DNA from: Bifidobacteriaceae bacterium | GTDB lineage: Bacteria; Actinomycetota; Actinomycetes; Actinomycetales; WQXJ01 | Direction of reading: 5' to 3' | Length of the DNA stretch: 60,353 bases | Assembly: GCA_031272885.1 (NCBI GenBank) | Contig: JAISSX010000052.1 | Location: 1 to 60,353 of the forward strand | In this document: positions 9,281 through 18,001 of the stretch, in pieces | How positions within the stretch are numbered: position 1 is the stretch's first letter | How the letters are laid out: each line of letters opens with the position of its first letter | Made by a program: the position numbers and the translations under genes | The notes under the pieces: generated by a model | The model's input: the letters and a program-made list of their open reading frames with translations, nothing else | What the model was told of the DNA's origin: nothing | Databases searched by the model: none

Positions 9281-9445
9281 GCAGCCAAGCCTACCGCACC
9301 GCGCCTGGGCAACACCCACCGGGCGGCCACCCAAGGCTTCAACCCTCACCTTTGGTGCATCAAGCCAACCAACCCAAACCTCAAGGCGACCCTGGAGTTT
9401 TGCGGCCGCAGCGGGCGGCTGCCCTGGCCGGTACCGGGTGCGGGC

Positions 9446-9728
9446 TTCGTGCACTTTTTGGACACGGCGGCGCCGTTCAGGTCGATCGCTGGACTGACGA
9501 CGGAACACCGGCTTGAGTGTTTGTGCAGGTCAGAGACTTAGACGTTCTCCGTGCCGGTCGGACATGCGCGGGCTGGCACTGTTCGGGGCTCGGCCAAGTG
9601 TCCAAAAAGTGTGCGAAGGTCGCAACGATGGCCTGCACGGCGGGGAGGGGCGGCGGGGCTGGCGCTGTCTCCGGGCCCGCCCTGGTGTCCAAAAAGTGTG
9701 CGAAAGTCGCAACGGTGGCCTGCACGGC
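9446..9728. repeat. 44-bp direct repeat plus inverted partial copy
   Basis: Two 44-bp copies beginning GTGTCCAAAAAGTGTGCGAA lie at 9598-9641 and 9685-9728 and differ at about three positions. A third, partial copy lies inverted at 9446-9465. The three share the core GTGTCCAAAAAGTG. There are too few copies and the spacing is too loose for CRISPR. They look like relics of a small mobile or REP-type element. Confidence 0.8.
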
Positions 9729-9795
9729 AGTGACTTGGTCCGCAGCCCCAACCCGGCGCGCCCAGGCGGGACCGGACGCCATCGGGCACGTCTCT

Positions 9796-9941
9796 GCGCG
9801 AAAGGTCAATTCTGCAGGCTTCAGCGGTTGCAAGTCGTTTCACTCTGAGCATAACCGCAGGTCAGGACGTTGGAATCTCGGATCGGGTCCCTGATGACTA
9901 GAACGGAATTGACCTTTCGCGCCGGAAAATTGACCTTTCGC
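9796..9941. repeat. 146-bp palindromic repeat element, copy A
   Basis: The left end (9796-9812) reads GCGCGAAAGGTCAATTC and its reverse complement begins the right end at 9906. The right end carries the arm twice (9906-9941), separated by CGGAAAAT. The doubled arm matches, in reverse, the doubled arm of copy B (37879-37914) at all but about three of 36 positions. Both copies also hold CCGCAGGTCA followed by GTTG internally. Confidence 0.75.
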
Positions 9942-9963
9942 AAGGGAGAGGCAGGGGACCAGG

Positions 9964-10530
9964 TCAGGCGACGGGGCGGGCCAGGCCCTCGATCACCTCG
10001 GCGCCGGGCAAGGTGGCCAGCAGGTCACCGGGCAGCGTGATCTTGGCCGCCCGAATGCCAGCCCCGATGATGGCCGGGCCACGGCCCACCACACCGGCGT
10101 CGATTAGGATGCGCCAGCCCGCAGGCACCCCGATCGGCGTGATGGCGCCATACTCCATGCCGGAATCGGCCACCGCCTGGTCCATCGGCAGGAACGACGC
10201 CTTGCGCACATCCAGCAGCCGGCGCACCACGTTGTTGACATCTGCCCGGGTGTCTGCCCGCACCGCCACGGCCGCCACCTTCTCCACGCCGTCGCGCTTG
10301 CCGGCCACCAGCACGCAGTTGACGCAACTGTCGAACGGCAGGTCATATGCCTCGACCAGCGCGGCCGTGTCGGACAGCGACGGGTCGATGCCGCCCACTC
10401 CCACCAGTTCGCGCACCTGGGGTGTGGCGGCGGCCCAGGCCTGCAACGCCGCCACTGTGGGCGCCGCCAGCAGTTCCGGGTGCTCCAAAGCGGGTTCGGT
10501 GTTGAGTTTGCCGAACGACAACGTGGCCAT
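9964..10530 (-). CDS. YbaK/EbsC-type aminoacyl-tRNA deacylase domain protein
   Basis: 188 residues with a YbaK/ProX-type fold, a family whose characterised members hydrolyse mischarged aminoacyl-tRNAs such as Cys- or Ala-tRNA-Pro. Supporting stretches are the middle VNCVLVAGKRDG, then VRRLLDVRKASFLP with the conserved lysine, then MEYGAITPIGVP and the glycine-rich GRGPAIIGAG near the end. The ATG at 10530 is preceded by AGAGGT at normal spacing. It stands alone between two repeat-bearing spacers. The exact substrate cannot be told; many actinobacterial members are annotated only by domain. Confidence 0.85.
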   Translation of the reverse strand: MATLSFGKLNTEPALEHPELLAAPTVAALQAWAAATPQVRELVGVGGIDPSLSDTAALVEAYDLPFDSCVNCVLVAGKRDGVEKVAAVAVRADTRADVNNVVRRLLDVRKASFLPMDQAVADSGMEYGAITPIGVPAGWRILIDAGVVGRGPAIIGAGIRAAKITLPGDLLATLPGAEVIEGLARPVA

Positions 10531-10653
10531 GGCACTACCTCTGAGCTAGGGGCAACGGGACGCCCAACAGTATGCCGCCCGGCCAGGCGAAGGACCCAGC
10601 CGGGCGGCCAAACGTAAACCTCTCCCACCAGATGCCCCTTATGAGGCAGGTGC

Positions 10654-10664
10654 GCCCGATGGCG
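10654..10664 (+). repeat. Dispersed 11-bp motif, intergenic copy
   Basis: GCCCGATGGCG followed by TCC, in the spacer between the YbaK gene and the phosphoesterase gene. One of 15 copies in the window (see findings). Confidence 0.7.
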
Positions 10665-10720
10665 TCCGGCTCACTAGTGGCATCTCATGGAGTTAGGGGT
10701 GGCCCGGATCCTGGCTCAGG

Positions 10721-10753
10721 GCCGGGATGACGGGGCCGCCGGGATGACGGGGG
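10721..10753. repeat. Tandem GCCGGGATGACGGGG units
   Basis: Two adjacent near-identical units at 10721-10737 and 10738-10753 lie just past the phosphoesterase stop codon. Their complement, CCCGTCATCCCGGC, resembles the short GTCATCCCGGGC stretch inside the repeat element at 37921, and short dispersed repeats of this type occur in many high-G+C genomes. Confidence 0.6.
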
Positions 10754-10772
10754 CCGGCATCCCATTGGTGTG

Positions 10773-13469
10773 TTAGTCGGTGATGGTGATGGTCCGTGTG
10801 ATACCGCCGCCGGTAACAGTCACCGTAGCCGTGGGCCGAGTGCCACCGTAGGTGGCATTCGACACGGCCGCGATGGTGAACGAACCGTTGCCGCTACCGC
10901 TGGTCGGCGAGACCGTCAGCCACGACTGGTTGGAACTCACCTGCCAGGTGGTGTTCGAGGTCACCGTCACCACGCGGCTGTCGGCCGTGCTGGGCGGGTT
11001 CCAACTGGTCCGGTTGATCGTCAACGTCGAAGCCGACTGCGTCACCGTGATGGTCCGCGTGATGCCGCCGCCGGTCAACGTCAGCTTGCCGGTGCGGGCG
11101 GCCGTGGTGGTCTTCGGATCGGCCTCGATCACCAGGATCTGGTTGCCCACGCCGCTCGACGTATCGGCCCGCAACCAAGCCGAATCGGACGAAACCGTCC
11201 AGGCCAGGTTCGAGGTCACGTTGATGCCGCGCGTGCCGCCCAGCGGCGTCACGGTCCAGGTGGCGGGGCTGACCGTCAAGGCGTTGGCGGCCTGCGTCAC
11301 CGTCAGGCTGCGGGTGATGCCGCCACCCTTGATGCTGATAGTGGCGGACCGGGCGGCCGAAGTGGTCTTGGCCTGTGACGTCACCGTGAAGGTGCCGTTG
11401 CCGCTGCCGCTGCCGCCGCTGATCGACAACCAGGTGGCGGTGGTGGTAGCAGTCCAGTCGACATTGGCCGTCACGGCCACCGTCTGGGTGCCGCCCATCA
11501 CCAGGGCGCTAAGCGAGGTGGGGCTGACCGTCAAGGCCGAGGCCGGCTGGGTCACCACCAGGGTCTTCGAAGTCGCGCCAGTGGCCCGCAGCGTCAGCGT
11601 CACCGAGCGGGCGCCCGAGGTTGACTTGGAGGCCGCCGTCAGCGTCACCGCGCCGTCCCCGGTACCTGCGGTAGGCGTAACCGACAGCCACGAGTTAGCG
11701 CCGCTGACGGTCCAACTGGTGTTGGAGGTGACGGGCACGGTCAAGCTGCCACCCGTCATCGGCGCCGTCCAGGTGGTCTGGCCCCAGTTGACGGTGGGCG
11801 GCTGCTGCGTGACGGTGAAGGTGCGCGTGGGTACGCCTTGGCCGTTGATCGTGACCGTGGCGGTGCGCGCCCGGGTGGTGGTGTTCTGCGTCACCTTGAG
11901 CTGGATGGTGCCGTTGCCGCTGCCCTTGGTGTTGACCACCGTCAGCCAGGATGAGCTGGATGACGTCACGCCGGCGTTCCAGGCCACGTTGCCGGTCACA
12001 CCCAGGTTGAGGGTCTGGGCGGCGGACTGGACATCCCAGGATGACTGGCTCAGTTCCAGCGTGGACTGGGCCGGCTGAGTGATGGTGAACTGGTCCAGCA
12101 ACTGGCCGGCCGTGGCCGAGCTACCCACCTGGTAGGTCTTGACCTGGATCGAAGTCTGGCTCACCGTGACGGCCGAATAGACGTTGTTGGTGGGCGATTC
12201 ATGGCCATTGTCGGTCGACTTGTAGTACCAGTTGATCCACGGCCGGCTGCTCGAGGTGGGCGTCGAGATCAGCGAATACGTCTTCTCGCCCGAGTTGCGC
12301 GGGATGTAGTAGATCAGGCCGTCCGCACCAGAGTCGATGGTCGAAAGCGGCGTGCTGGCATTGGTGGCGGTGCCCCAGGTGGCCTTGCCGGTGGCGGCAT
12401 TCCAGGTGATGGGCTGCGACCGGATCAGGTTGTGATCATGGCCGGCCAGCACCAGGTCAACGCCCACTTCGGCGTAGGTCTTGGGCAGTTCGGCCACGAT
12501 GTAGGGGTTGCCGTAGTCACCGCTGGGATAGGAGCCAGAACCGGAGTGCCGGCCGCCGAATGGCGACTTGTGCTCCAGCACAATGATGAACCGCGAGGTG
12601 CCATCCGGATTCTTGCCGTAGGCGGCCACGGCCTGCTTGACCCACTCCGACGTCCGCTGCAGGCGCGACGTGGTGTACATGTTCGTGTTGATGTAGAGGA
12701 ACAGCGCGTTGCCGTAGACCTGCGAATACTGCAGCGGCCACACCTCGGTGGCCGTGGGGGCCGGTGTCAGCGATGGCCGCGAGAACAACTGCTGCCACAT
12801 GGTGCCTTCGCTGGAACCATCGTCGTGGTTGCCCAGCACCGGGTTGAAGGCCAGCGAGGCGAGGTTGGTACCGGAGGCGGTCAGCCAGCCCATCATGTGG
12901 TCCTTGTCAACATCGTCGACGATGTCGCCCGTGTGGGTCATGAACACGGCGCCCGGGTTCTGCGACAACGCCTTTGACAGCGTGTTGCCCCAGAACTGGG
13001 TGTAGTTGTCTTCGTCGCCCTGGCTGTCGGCGAAGTCGAGGAAGGTGAACTCGCTGACGCTCGCCGCTTCGGTGGTGAAGCTGTACTTGGGGGATTCGTA
13101 GGCGGTGGCGCCAACGTAGGCGCCCACCAGGTAGTTGTAGGTGGTGCCCGCCGTCAGGCCCCGCACCGTGCAGGTGTAGGCGGTGTAGTCACTCAGATAC
13201 CGGGTGATGTCGCTTTGGGTGCAACTGGTAGTGGCGCTGACGGTCACACCACCTACGTCCAGCTTGATGTACGGGCTGACGTACTTGGTCTTGTCCAGGC
13301 CCAACCAGGTGACGACACGCTCGGTCTTCGGATCCTGGCCGAAGCCGTTGTTCAACCCGAAGGGGTCCAACACCCCGGCGGCTTCGGCCGGGGCCACACC
13401 CCCTCCCAAAGGCAACAGGACGGCGGCACTGGCAGCAGCTAGTAACGCAAGAAGGCGGGGGCGGCGCAT
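10773..13469 (-). CDS. Secreted metallophosphoesterase with five BACON-like repeats
   Basis: 898 residues. A signal peptide (about 1-31, cleavage after APAEA) is followed by a fibronectin-III/purple-acid-phosphatase N-terminal domain (about 35-130) and a calcineurin-like phosphoesterase domain (about 138-400) with the metal-binding blocks DFADSQGD, THTGDIVDD, GNHDDGS, LEHKSPFGG and LAGHDHN. The C-terminal half (about 460-898) is five tandem repeats of about 86 residues, each with a conserved SW or TW, SSWLTV and GNGT pattern and ending in a TVTQ-like strand. These resemble BACON domains, associated with carbohydrate or mucin binding. No sortase signal or membrane anchor is visible. It probably releases phosphate outside the cell; the substrate is unknown. 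Confidence 0.9.
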   Translation of the reverse strand: MRRPRLLALLAAASAAVLLPLGGGVAPAEAAGVLDPFGLNNGFGQDPKTERVVTWLGLDKTKYVSPYIKLDVGGVTVSATTSCTQSDITRYLSDYTAYTCTVRGLTAGTTYNYLVGAYVGATAYESPKYSFTTEAASVSEFTFLDFADSQGDEDNYTQFWGNTLSKALSQNPGAVFMTHTGDIVDDVDKDHMMGWLTASGTNLASLAFNPVLGNHDDGSSEGTMWQQLFSRPSLTPAPTATEVWPLQYSQVYGNALFLYINTNMYTTSRLQRTSEWVKQAVAAYGKNPDGTSRFIIVLEHKSPFGGRHSGSGSYPSGDYGNPYIVAELPKTYAEVGVDLVLAGHDHNLIRSQPITWNAATGKATWGTATNASTPLSTIDSGADGLIYYIPRNSGEKTYSLISTPTSSSRPWINWYYKSTDNGHESPTNNVYSAVTVSQTSIQVKTYQVGSSATAGQLLDQFTITQPAQSTLELSQSSWDVQSAAQTLNLGVTGNVAWNAGVTSSSSSWLTVVNTKGSGNGTIQLKVTQNTTTRARTATVTINGQGVPTRTFTVTQQPPTVNWGQTTWTAPMTGGSLTVPVTSNTSWTVSGANSWLSVTPTAGTGDGAVTLTAASKSTSGARSVTLTLRATGATSKTLVVTQPASALTVSPTSLSALVMGGTQTVAVTANVDWTATTTATWLSISGGSGSGNGTFTVTSQAKTTSAARSATISIKGGGITRSLTVTQAANALTVSPATWTVTPLGGTRGINVTSNLAWTVSSDSAWLRADTSSGVGNQILVIEADPKTTTAARTGKLTLTGGGITRTITVTQSASTLTINRTSWNPPSTADSRVVTVTSNTTWQVSSNQSWLTVSPTSGSGNGSFTIAAVSNATYGGTRPTATVTVTGGGITRTITITD

Positions 13470-13574
13470 GGGGTACTCCTCGTTGGGTATGGGGCTCTTG
13501 TCGTGCCCGAATGGGCATAAACCAGAGTAGCCCAGCCTGGCCCCAACAGGGAATACTTGCGCCGCCCCAAGACC

Positions 13575-14990
13575 TCACAGGGCCCGGATAATGTCCTCCA
13601 CCCGCTGCTTGGCGTCACCGAACAACATGGCGCTGTTCTCCTTGAAGAACAGCGGGTTCTGCACGCCGGCGTAACCGGTCGCCATCGAACGCTTGAAGAT
13701 GATCACCTGGCCGGCCTCCCACACGTGCAGCACCGGCATGCCGGCAATTGGCGAGTGTGGGTCATCCAGCGCCGCCGGGTTGACCGTGTCGTTGGCGCCG
13801 ATCACCAACACCACATCGGTGTCGGAGAAGTCGTCGTTGATCTCGTCCATCTCCAGCACGATGTCGTACGGCACCTTGGCCTCGGCCAGCAGCACGTTCA
13901 TGTGGCCGGGCAGGCGGCCGGCCACCGGGTGGATGCCGAAACGCACCTTGACGCCATGCTCGCGGTGCAGTTTGGTGGTCAGTTCCGCCACCGCCGTCTG
14001 GGCCTGCGCCACCGCCATACCGTAGCCGGGCGTGATGATGACCGAAGAGGCATGCTTCAGCAGTTCGGCCACCTCGGGCGCGGTGATTTCGCGGTGTTCG
14101 CCGTAGTCCTTGGCCTCGCCCACCACGGCGCCGTCCGAACCGAAACCACCCATGATGACCGAGATGAACGACCGGTTCATGGCCTTGCACATGATGTAGC
14201 TGAGGTAGGCACCGGAGGAACCGACCAGGGCGCCGGTGATGATCAGCAGGTCGTTGTTCAGCGTAAAACCGGCCGCGGCCGCCGCCCACCCGGAGTAGGA
14301 GTTCAGCATCGACACCACCACGGGCATGTCGCCACCGCCGATGGCGGCCACCAGGTGCAGGCCAAGGGCCAGCGCGATGATGGTGACGGCGGCCAGCATG
14401 ATCCAGCCCACCGCACCTTGGTGCTTCAGCACGAACACCACGGTCAGGGCCACGAAGGCGACCAGGGCAGCCAGGTTGATCAGGTTGTGGTGCGGCAGCG
14501 CCAACGGGGCGGACTTCATCCGGGCGCTGAGCTTCATGAAGGCGATGATCGAGCCGGTGAAGGTGACGGCGCCGATGAACACCCCAACGAACAGTTCGCC
14601 GGCGTGCAGCTTGTCCAGGCCGCCCTCCATGAACGACACCCAGCCCACCAGCACGGCGGCCAGGCCAACGAAGCTGTGGAACAGGGCGATCAGTTCGGGC
14701 ATGCCGGTCATCTCGACCTTCAAGGCCCGCAGGATGCCGATGACGGCCCCGGCCGCCATCGGCAGCAGTACCGCGGCCACGCCCCAGGCGGGCAGGCCAC
14801 CGAGGATGACACCGCCGGACCGGTAGCCGATCAGCGTAGTCAGGACGGTGATGATCAGCGCCACCGCCATGCCGACACAGCCCAGCACGTTGCCGCGCTT
14901 GGACGTCTCGTGTTTCGATAGGCCGGCCAGCGCCAAGATGAACAGTAGGCCCGCCAGAATGTAGGAACCGGATTGCAGTGTTGGTGCCAT
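13575..14990 (-). CDS. pntB: NAD(P) transhydrogenase subunit beta
   Basis: 471 residues. The N-terminal two thirds are hydrophobic membrane helices (domain II); the C-terminal third is the NADP(H)-binding domain III with [13 protein letters not shown], the [13 protein letters not shown] block and [11 protein letters not shown]. With PntA it uses the proton gradient to drive hydride transfer from NADH to NADP+. The start at 14990 lies four bases beyond the stop of pntA, so the two are co-transcribed in the order pntA-pntB. Membrane protein. The length is normal for the beta subunit. Confidence 0.97.
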   Translation of the reverse strand: MAPTLQSGSYILAGLLFILALAGLSKHETSKRGNVLGCVGMAVALIITVLTTLIGYRSGGVILGGLPAWGVAAVLLPMAAGAVIGILRALKVEMTGMPELIALFHSFVGLAAVLVGWVSFMEGGLDKLHAGELFVGVFIGAVTFTGSIIAFMKLSARMKSAPLALPHHNLINLAALVAFVALTVVFVLKHQGAVGWIMLAAVTIIALALGLHLVAAIGGGDMPVVVSMLNSYSGWAAAAAGFTLNNDLLIITGALVGSSGAYLSYIMCKAMNRSFISVIMGGFGSDGAVVGEAKDYGEHREITAPEVAELLKHASSVIITPGYGMAVAQAQTAVAELTTKLHREHGVKVRFGIHPVAGRLPGHMNVLLAEAKVPYDIVLEMDEINDDFSDTDVVLVIGANDTVNPAALDDPHSPIAGMPVLHVWEAGQVIIFKRSMATGYAGVQNPLFFKENSAMLFGDAKQRVEDIIRAL

Positions 14991-14994
14991 GGTC

Positions 14995-16545
14995 TCAGCC
15001 CTTCTTGAACATCTTCAGCATGCGCTGAGTCACGGTGAAGCCACCGAACACGTTGATCGAGGCCAGCAGGATGCCGGCCACGGCCAGGATGACTATCGGT
15101 ATGGACGTGCCGCTGGCGGTCTGGGACTGGGTCAACCCCACCAGTGAGCCCACAATGATGATGCCGCTGATGGCGTTGGTGACGGACATCAGCGGGGTGT
15201 GCAGCGAGTGTGACACGTTACCGATCACGTAGTAGCCCACCACCACGGACAACATGAAGACCATGAAGTGGCTCAGCAGACCGACCGGCGAAACCCAAAA
15301 CAGGGCCAGCAGGGCGGCCGCGCAGATCCCGGCCACCGTGTAGGTGATGCGCGGGTCGCGCGGCTTCTTCTCTTCCTTGGGTGGCGCCGGGGGCGGCGGC
15401 GTTGGCGTCAACGGGGCGGCCGAGACGGCCACCTTGGGCGGCGGCCAGGTGATCTCACCATCGGTCACCACCGCCATGCCGCGCTGCACCACGTCCTCCC
15501 AGTCGAACACGACCTGGCCGTCTTTTTCGGGTGTCAGCAGCTTCATCAGGTTGACGATGTTGGTGGCGTAGAGCTGCGAGGCCTGCGTGGGCAGGCGCCC
15601 GGGCAGGTCGGTGTAGCCAACAATCTTGACGCCGTTGGCGGTCACCACCAGCTCGTCCGGCTTCGAACCGGCCACGTTGCCGCCGGTGCCGGCCGCCATG
15701 TCGACAATCACCGAACCCGGCTTCATCGAGGCAACCATCTCTTCGGTCAACAACCGCGGGGCCGGCTTGCCGGGAATCAGCGCGGTGGTGATGACGATGT
15801 CCGCGTCCTTGACCTGTTCGGCATACATCTTGGCGGCGGCCGCCGCATAGTCTTCCGAGGCCTCTTGGGCGTAGCCGTCGGCCGATTTCTGGGCCTCGGC
15901 CTGGACGGCCACGAACTCGGCGCCCATCGATTCGACCTGCTCGGCCACTTCGGCCCGGATGTCGGTGGCCCGCACGATGGCGCCCAAGGCCCGGGCGGTG
16001 CCGATGGCGCTCAGGCCGGCCACACCGGCGCCGGACACGAAGACGCGGGCGGGCGGTACTTTGCCGGCGGCCGTCACCTGGCCGGTGAAGAACGAGCCGA
16101 ACTCGTGCGCCGCCTCCACCACCGCCCGGTAGCCGCCAATGTTGGCCATCGAACTGATGACGTCCAGCGACTGGGCACGGGAGATGCGCGGCACCGAATC
16201 CATCGCCAGCACGGTCAGCCCCTGTTTGGCCAGCTTGTCCAGTAGTTCGGGCGAGCGGGGTGCCGCGATCAGCGAAATCAAGATCGCGCCCGCCTTGGTC
16301 AGCTTGATTTCGGCGTCCGTGGGCGGGTTGATCTTGGTGACGATGTCGGCCCCCCATGCGGCGGCGGCATCGACCACTTCGGCCCCAGCCTGGGCGTACT
16401 GCTCATCCGGGTAGGAGGCGTGGGCGCCTGCACCCTTCTCGACGGCCACGGTGTAGCCCAACTTGATCAACTGGGCCACCGACTTCGGTGTGGCGGCCAC
16501 TCGGGTTTCGCCCGCCAGCGATTCCCGGGGAATACCTATCTGCAT
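14995..16545 (-). CDS. pntA: NAD(P) transhydrogenase subunit alpha (full length)
   Basis: 516 residues, with the NAD(H)-binding domain I and the membrane part in one chain (in some bacteria these are split as PntAA and PntAB). Domain I begins [15 protein letters not shown] and includes [11 protein letters not shown] and [14 protein letters not shown], the nucleotide loop. A Pro-rich linker near residue 385 ([12 protein letters not shown]) joins it to about four C-terminal membrane helices. It follows mazG after three bases on the same strand and precedes pntB by four bases. The enzyme supplies NADPH at the expense of proton-motive force. Confidence 0.97.
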   Translation of the reverse strand: MQIGIPRESLAGETRVAATPKSVAQLIKLGYTVAVEKGAGAHASYPDEQYAQAGAEVVDAAAAWGADIVTKINPPTDAEIKLTKAGAILISLIAAPRSPELLDKLAKQGLTVLAMDSVPRISRAQSLDVISSMANIGGYRAVVEAAHEFGSFFTGQVTAAGKVPPARVFVSGAGVAGLSAIGTARALGAIVRATDIRAEVAEQVESMGAEFVAVQAEAQKSADGYAQEASEDYAAAAAKMYAEQVKDADIVITTALIPGKPAPRLLTEEMVASMKPGSVIVDMAAGTGGNVAGSKPDELVVTANGVKIVGYTDLPGRLPTQASQLYATNIVNLMKLLTPEKDGQVVFDWEDVVQRGMAVVTDGEITWPPPKVAVSAAPLTPTPPPPAPPKEEKKPRDPRITYTVAGICAAALLALFWVSPVGLLSHFMVFMLSVVVGYYVIGNVSHSLHTPLMSVTNAISGIIIVGSLVGLTQSQTASGTSIPIVILAVAGILLASINVFGGFTVTQRMLKMFKKG

Positions 16546-16548
16546 CGA

Positions 16549-17259
16549 CTAGTTCCTCTCTCCTGCGACTGCCTCGCGACCTGCCTGTTCCAAATCCCTG
16601 ATCTGCTGTTCCAAGAGGCGCACCGCGGCCCTCAGTTCCGCCTCCGCGTCCAACCCGGCGCCATCGGCCTCGGCCACCAGCGCCAACAAGCGCGGCCCCA
16701 ACCCCGCGCCATCGGGCAACTCCACCGGCACCTCGCCGCGCCGCGCCCGGCCAACCACTTTTTGGGCCCTGGCCAGGGCGGATTGAGCTACCGGAATGCC
16801 CTCAAGCACCGACTGGCGCTGCTTTTCTTGCTCCTTGATGCGGTCCCACCGGGCGTATGACTGTTCCGCTGTGATGCCGCCGCCCTCACCGTCCGCACCT
16901 TCGGCCTCACAGAATACCCAAGGATGGCGGCTGACCAATTTGTCTGCCACCTGCTGGGCCACGTCATCCAGGTCGAACGGGTCCGGTTCTCCGGCCGCGA
17001 TCGAGGCGTGGAACACCACCTGCAGCAGCACATCGCCCAGTTCTTCCCGCAGGTCCTCCCGCGAACCCGCCTCAATGGCCTCGGCCGCCTCGTAGGCCTC
17101 CTCCAACAGATACTGCACCAGCGAGCGATGGTCTTGTTGCGCGTCCCACGGGCAGCCGCCCGGCGCGCGCAGGCGTTCCATCACCTGTACCAGGTAAGCC
17201 ACTCCATCCCCGGCTACCCGCCGGGGCTGCGAAGCCGCTGGAGTGGTCTCGGCGTTCAC
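16549..17259 (-). CDS. mazG: MazG nucleoside triphosphate pyrophosphohydrolase
   Basis: 236 residues with one full MazG domain: GGCPWDAQQDHRSL, then the metal-binding EEAYEAAEAI and REELGDVLLQVVFH helices. The rest is a less conserved helical C-terminus including AEGADGEGGGI. MazG hydrolyses non-canonical or excess (d)NTPs to monophosphates, a house-cleaning role. The start overlaps the stop of the upstream lipoprotein gene (ATGA), and pntA follows three bases after its stop. In mycobacteria mazG also lies between mfd and eno; here the transhydrogenase, phosphoesterase and trp genes have been placed between mazG and eno. Confidence 0.93.
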   Translation of the reverse strand: MNAETTPAASQPRRVAGDGVAYLVQVMERLRAPGGCPWDAQQDHRSLVQYLLEEAYEAAEAIEAGSREDLREELGDVLLQVVFHASIAAGEPDPFDLDDVAQQVADKLVSRHPWVFCEAEGADGEGGGITAEQSYARWDRIKEQEKQRQSVLEGIPVAQSALARAQKVVGRARRGEVPVELPDGAGLGPRLLALVAEADGAGLDAEAELRAAVRLLEQQIRDLEQAGREAVAGERN

Positions 17260-17915
17260 TGTTCTATGACCACATCCTCGGCGGCTTCGGTCGCATACGG
17301 GGCGGCCCAGGGGTACTGGCTTACGCTCTCGCCGGTAACCACTCCCCGTAGCATCGCTTCATCGGGTGACCAGGTACCGAAACGGTGGTTAACAGTGACC
17401 TTGGCGCCGGACTCAGCCACCGCATCGGCCGACAGGCCCAATTGGGCAGCGATGTCCGCCAGAGCGCCTAGTTCACTGGCCGCATTCGCCCCAGCAAGAA
17501 CGGTCAGCGTGTCAACCGACATGTCCATCTGCCTGATCTCCGCCACTTTTGCGTCTTCCATGCCGAAAGCCGCCATCAGGTCAAGGAAACCCTGCGGGGT
17601 GGGCTCTAAGTAGAACTCCAGGTTGACACCCGTAAAGAGGTCCCCAACGCTGGCTGTTTCGACCAGGTCAGCCAAGGTCCACTGGTAGCACCAGTAGAAG
17701 GCGGTAACTTCGGCGGGAATACCGCCCTCCGAAGTGGGGCTCTGCCACTGGACAAACGCATTGAGTTCGTCGGTGACCTCTTGCAGGCGCGCCTCGGTGA
17801 TGGTGCGGTCTCCCAACGTGAAGGCCACACCCGGCTGCGCCTGGCAGGCCGACATCGACACGGCCATCAGGGCCGCCGCACCCAAGCCGAGCACGCGCTT
17901 CATCGCCTTGCGCAT
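17256..17915 (-). CDS. SurA-N-like lipoprotein
   Basis: 219 residues. The N-terminus is a lipoprotein signal: a basic start (MRKAMKRV), a hydrophobic stretch and lipobox VSMSAC with Cys near residue 24. The next segment, VAFTLGDRTITEARLQEV, resembles the start of SurA N-terminal chaperone domains, which usually read as a short strand then helices. No peptidyl-prolyl isomerase domain follows. A gene of this kind commonly follows mfd in actinobacteria, and it overlaps mazG by ATGA. The ATG at 17915 or a GTG three bases upstream fits the AGAGGA site; longer readings lack a signal peptide. Possible role: folding or quality control at the outer membrane face, inferred only. Confidence 0.8.
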   Translation of the reverse strand: MRKAMKRVLGLGAAALMAVSMSACQAQPGVAFTLGDRTITEARLQEVTDELNAFVQWQSPTSEGGIPAEVTAFYWCYQWTLADLVETASVGDLFTGVNLEFYLEPTPQGFLDLMAAFGMEDAKVAEIRQMDMSVDTLTVLAGANAASELGALADIAAQLGLSADAVAESGAKVTVNHRFGTWSPDEAMLRGVVTGESVSQYPWAAPYATEAAEDVVIEQ

Positions 17916-18001
17916 CACGCCATTAGTTCCTCTCACTGCGGGCAGCCCGCCACCCGGTTCAGGTTGCGGAAGGCACCGGGGCCGCCATGCCACAGACCAT
18001 C

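Larger units (their letters stand above)
9281..9963. other. Repeat-rich spacer, no credible gene
   Basis: I see no gene in this stretch of nearly 700 bp. It must hold the promoter of the trp leader near its left end. The rest is filled with repeats described separately: a 44-bp direct repeat with an inverted partial copy, a dispersed GCCCGATGGCG motif at 9777, and a palindromic element at 9796-9941. All six frames give only low-complexity, repeat-derived readings. Confidence 0.6.

Noticed and set aside
9598-9728. CRISPR-like repeats
   Set aside because: Only two full copies, 44 bp long, with unequal internal differences and no spacer regularity; no cas genes.
9477-9833. Reading frame with a repeated ATFAHFLDT peptide
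   Set aside because: The repetition comes from the 44-bp DNA repeat itself; the frame has no ribosome site and no other protein character.
13575-14921. Large plus-strand frames opposite pntB, pntA, mfd and other genes
   Set aside because: Long opposite-strand frames (His/Gly/Gln-rich) are expected in high-G+C DNA; the real genes on the minus strand have full family motifs.
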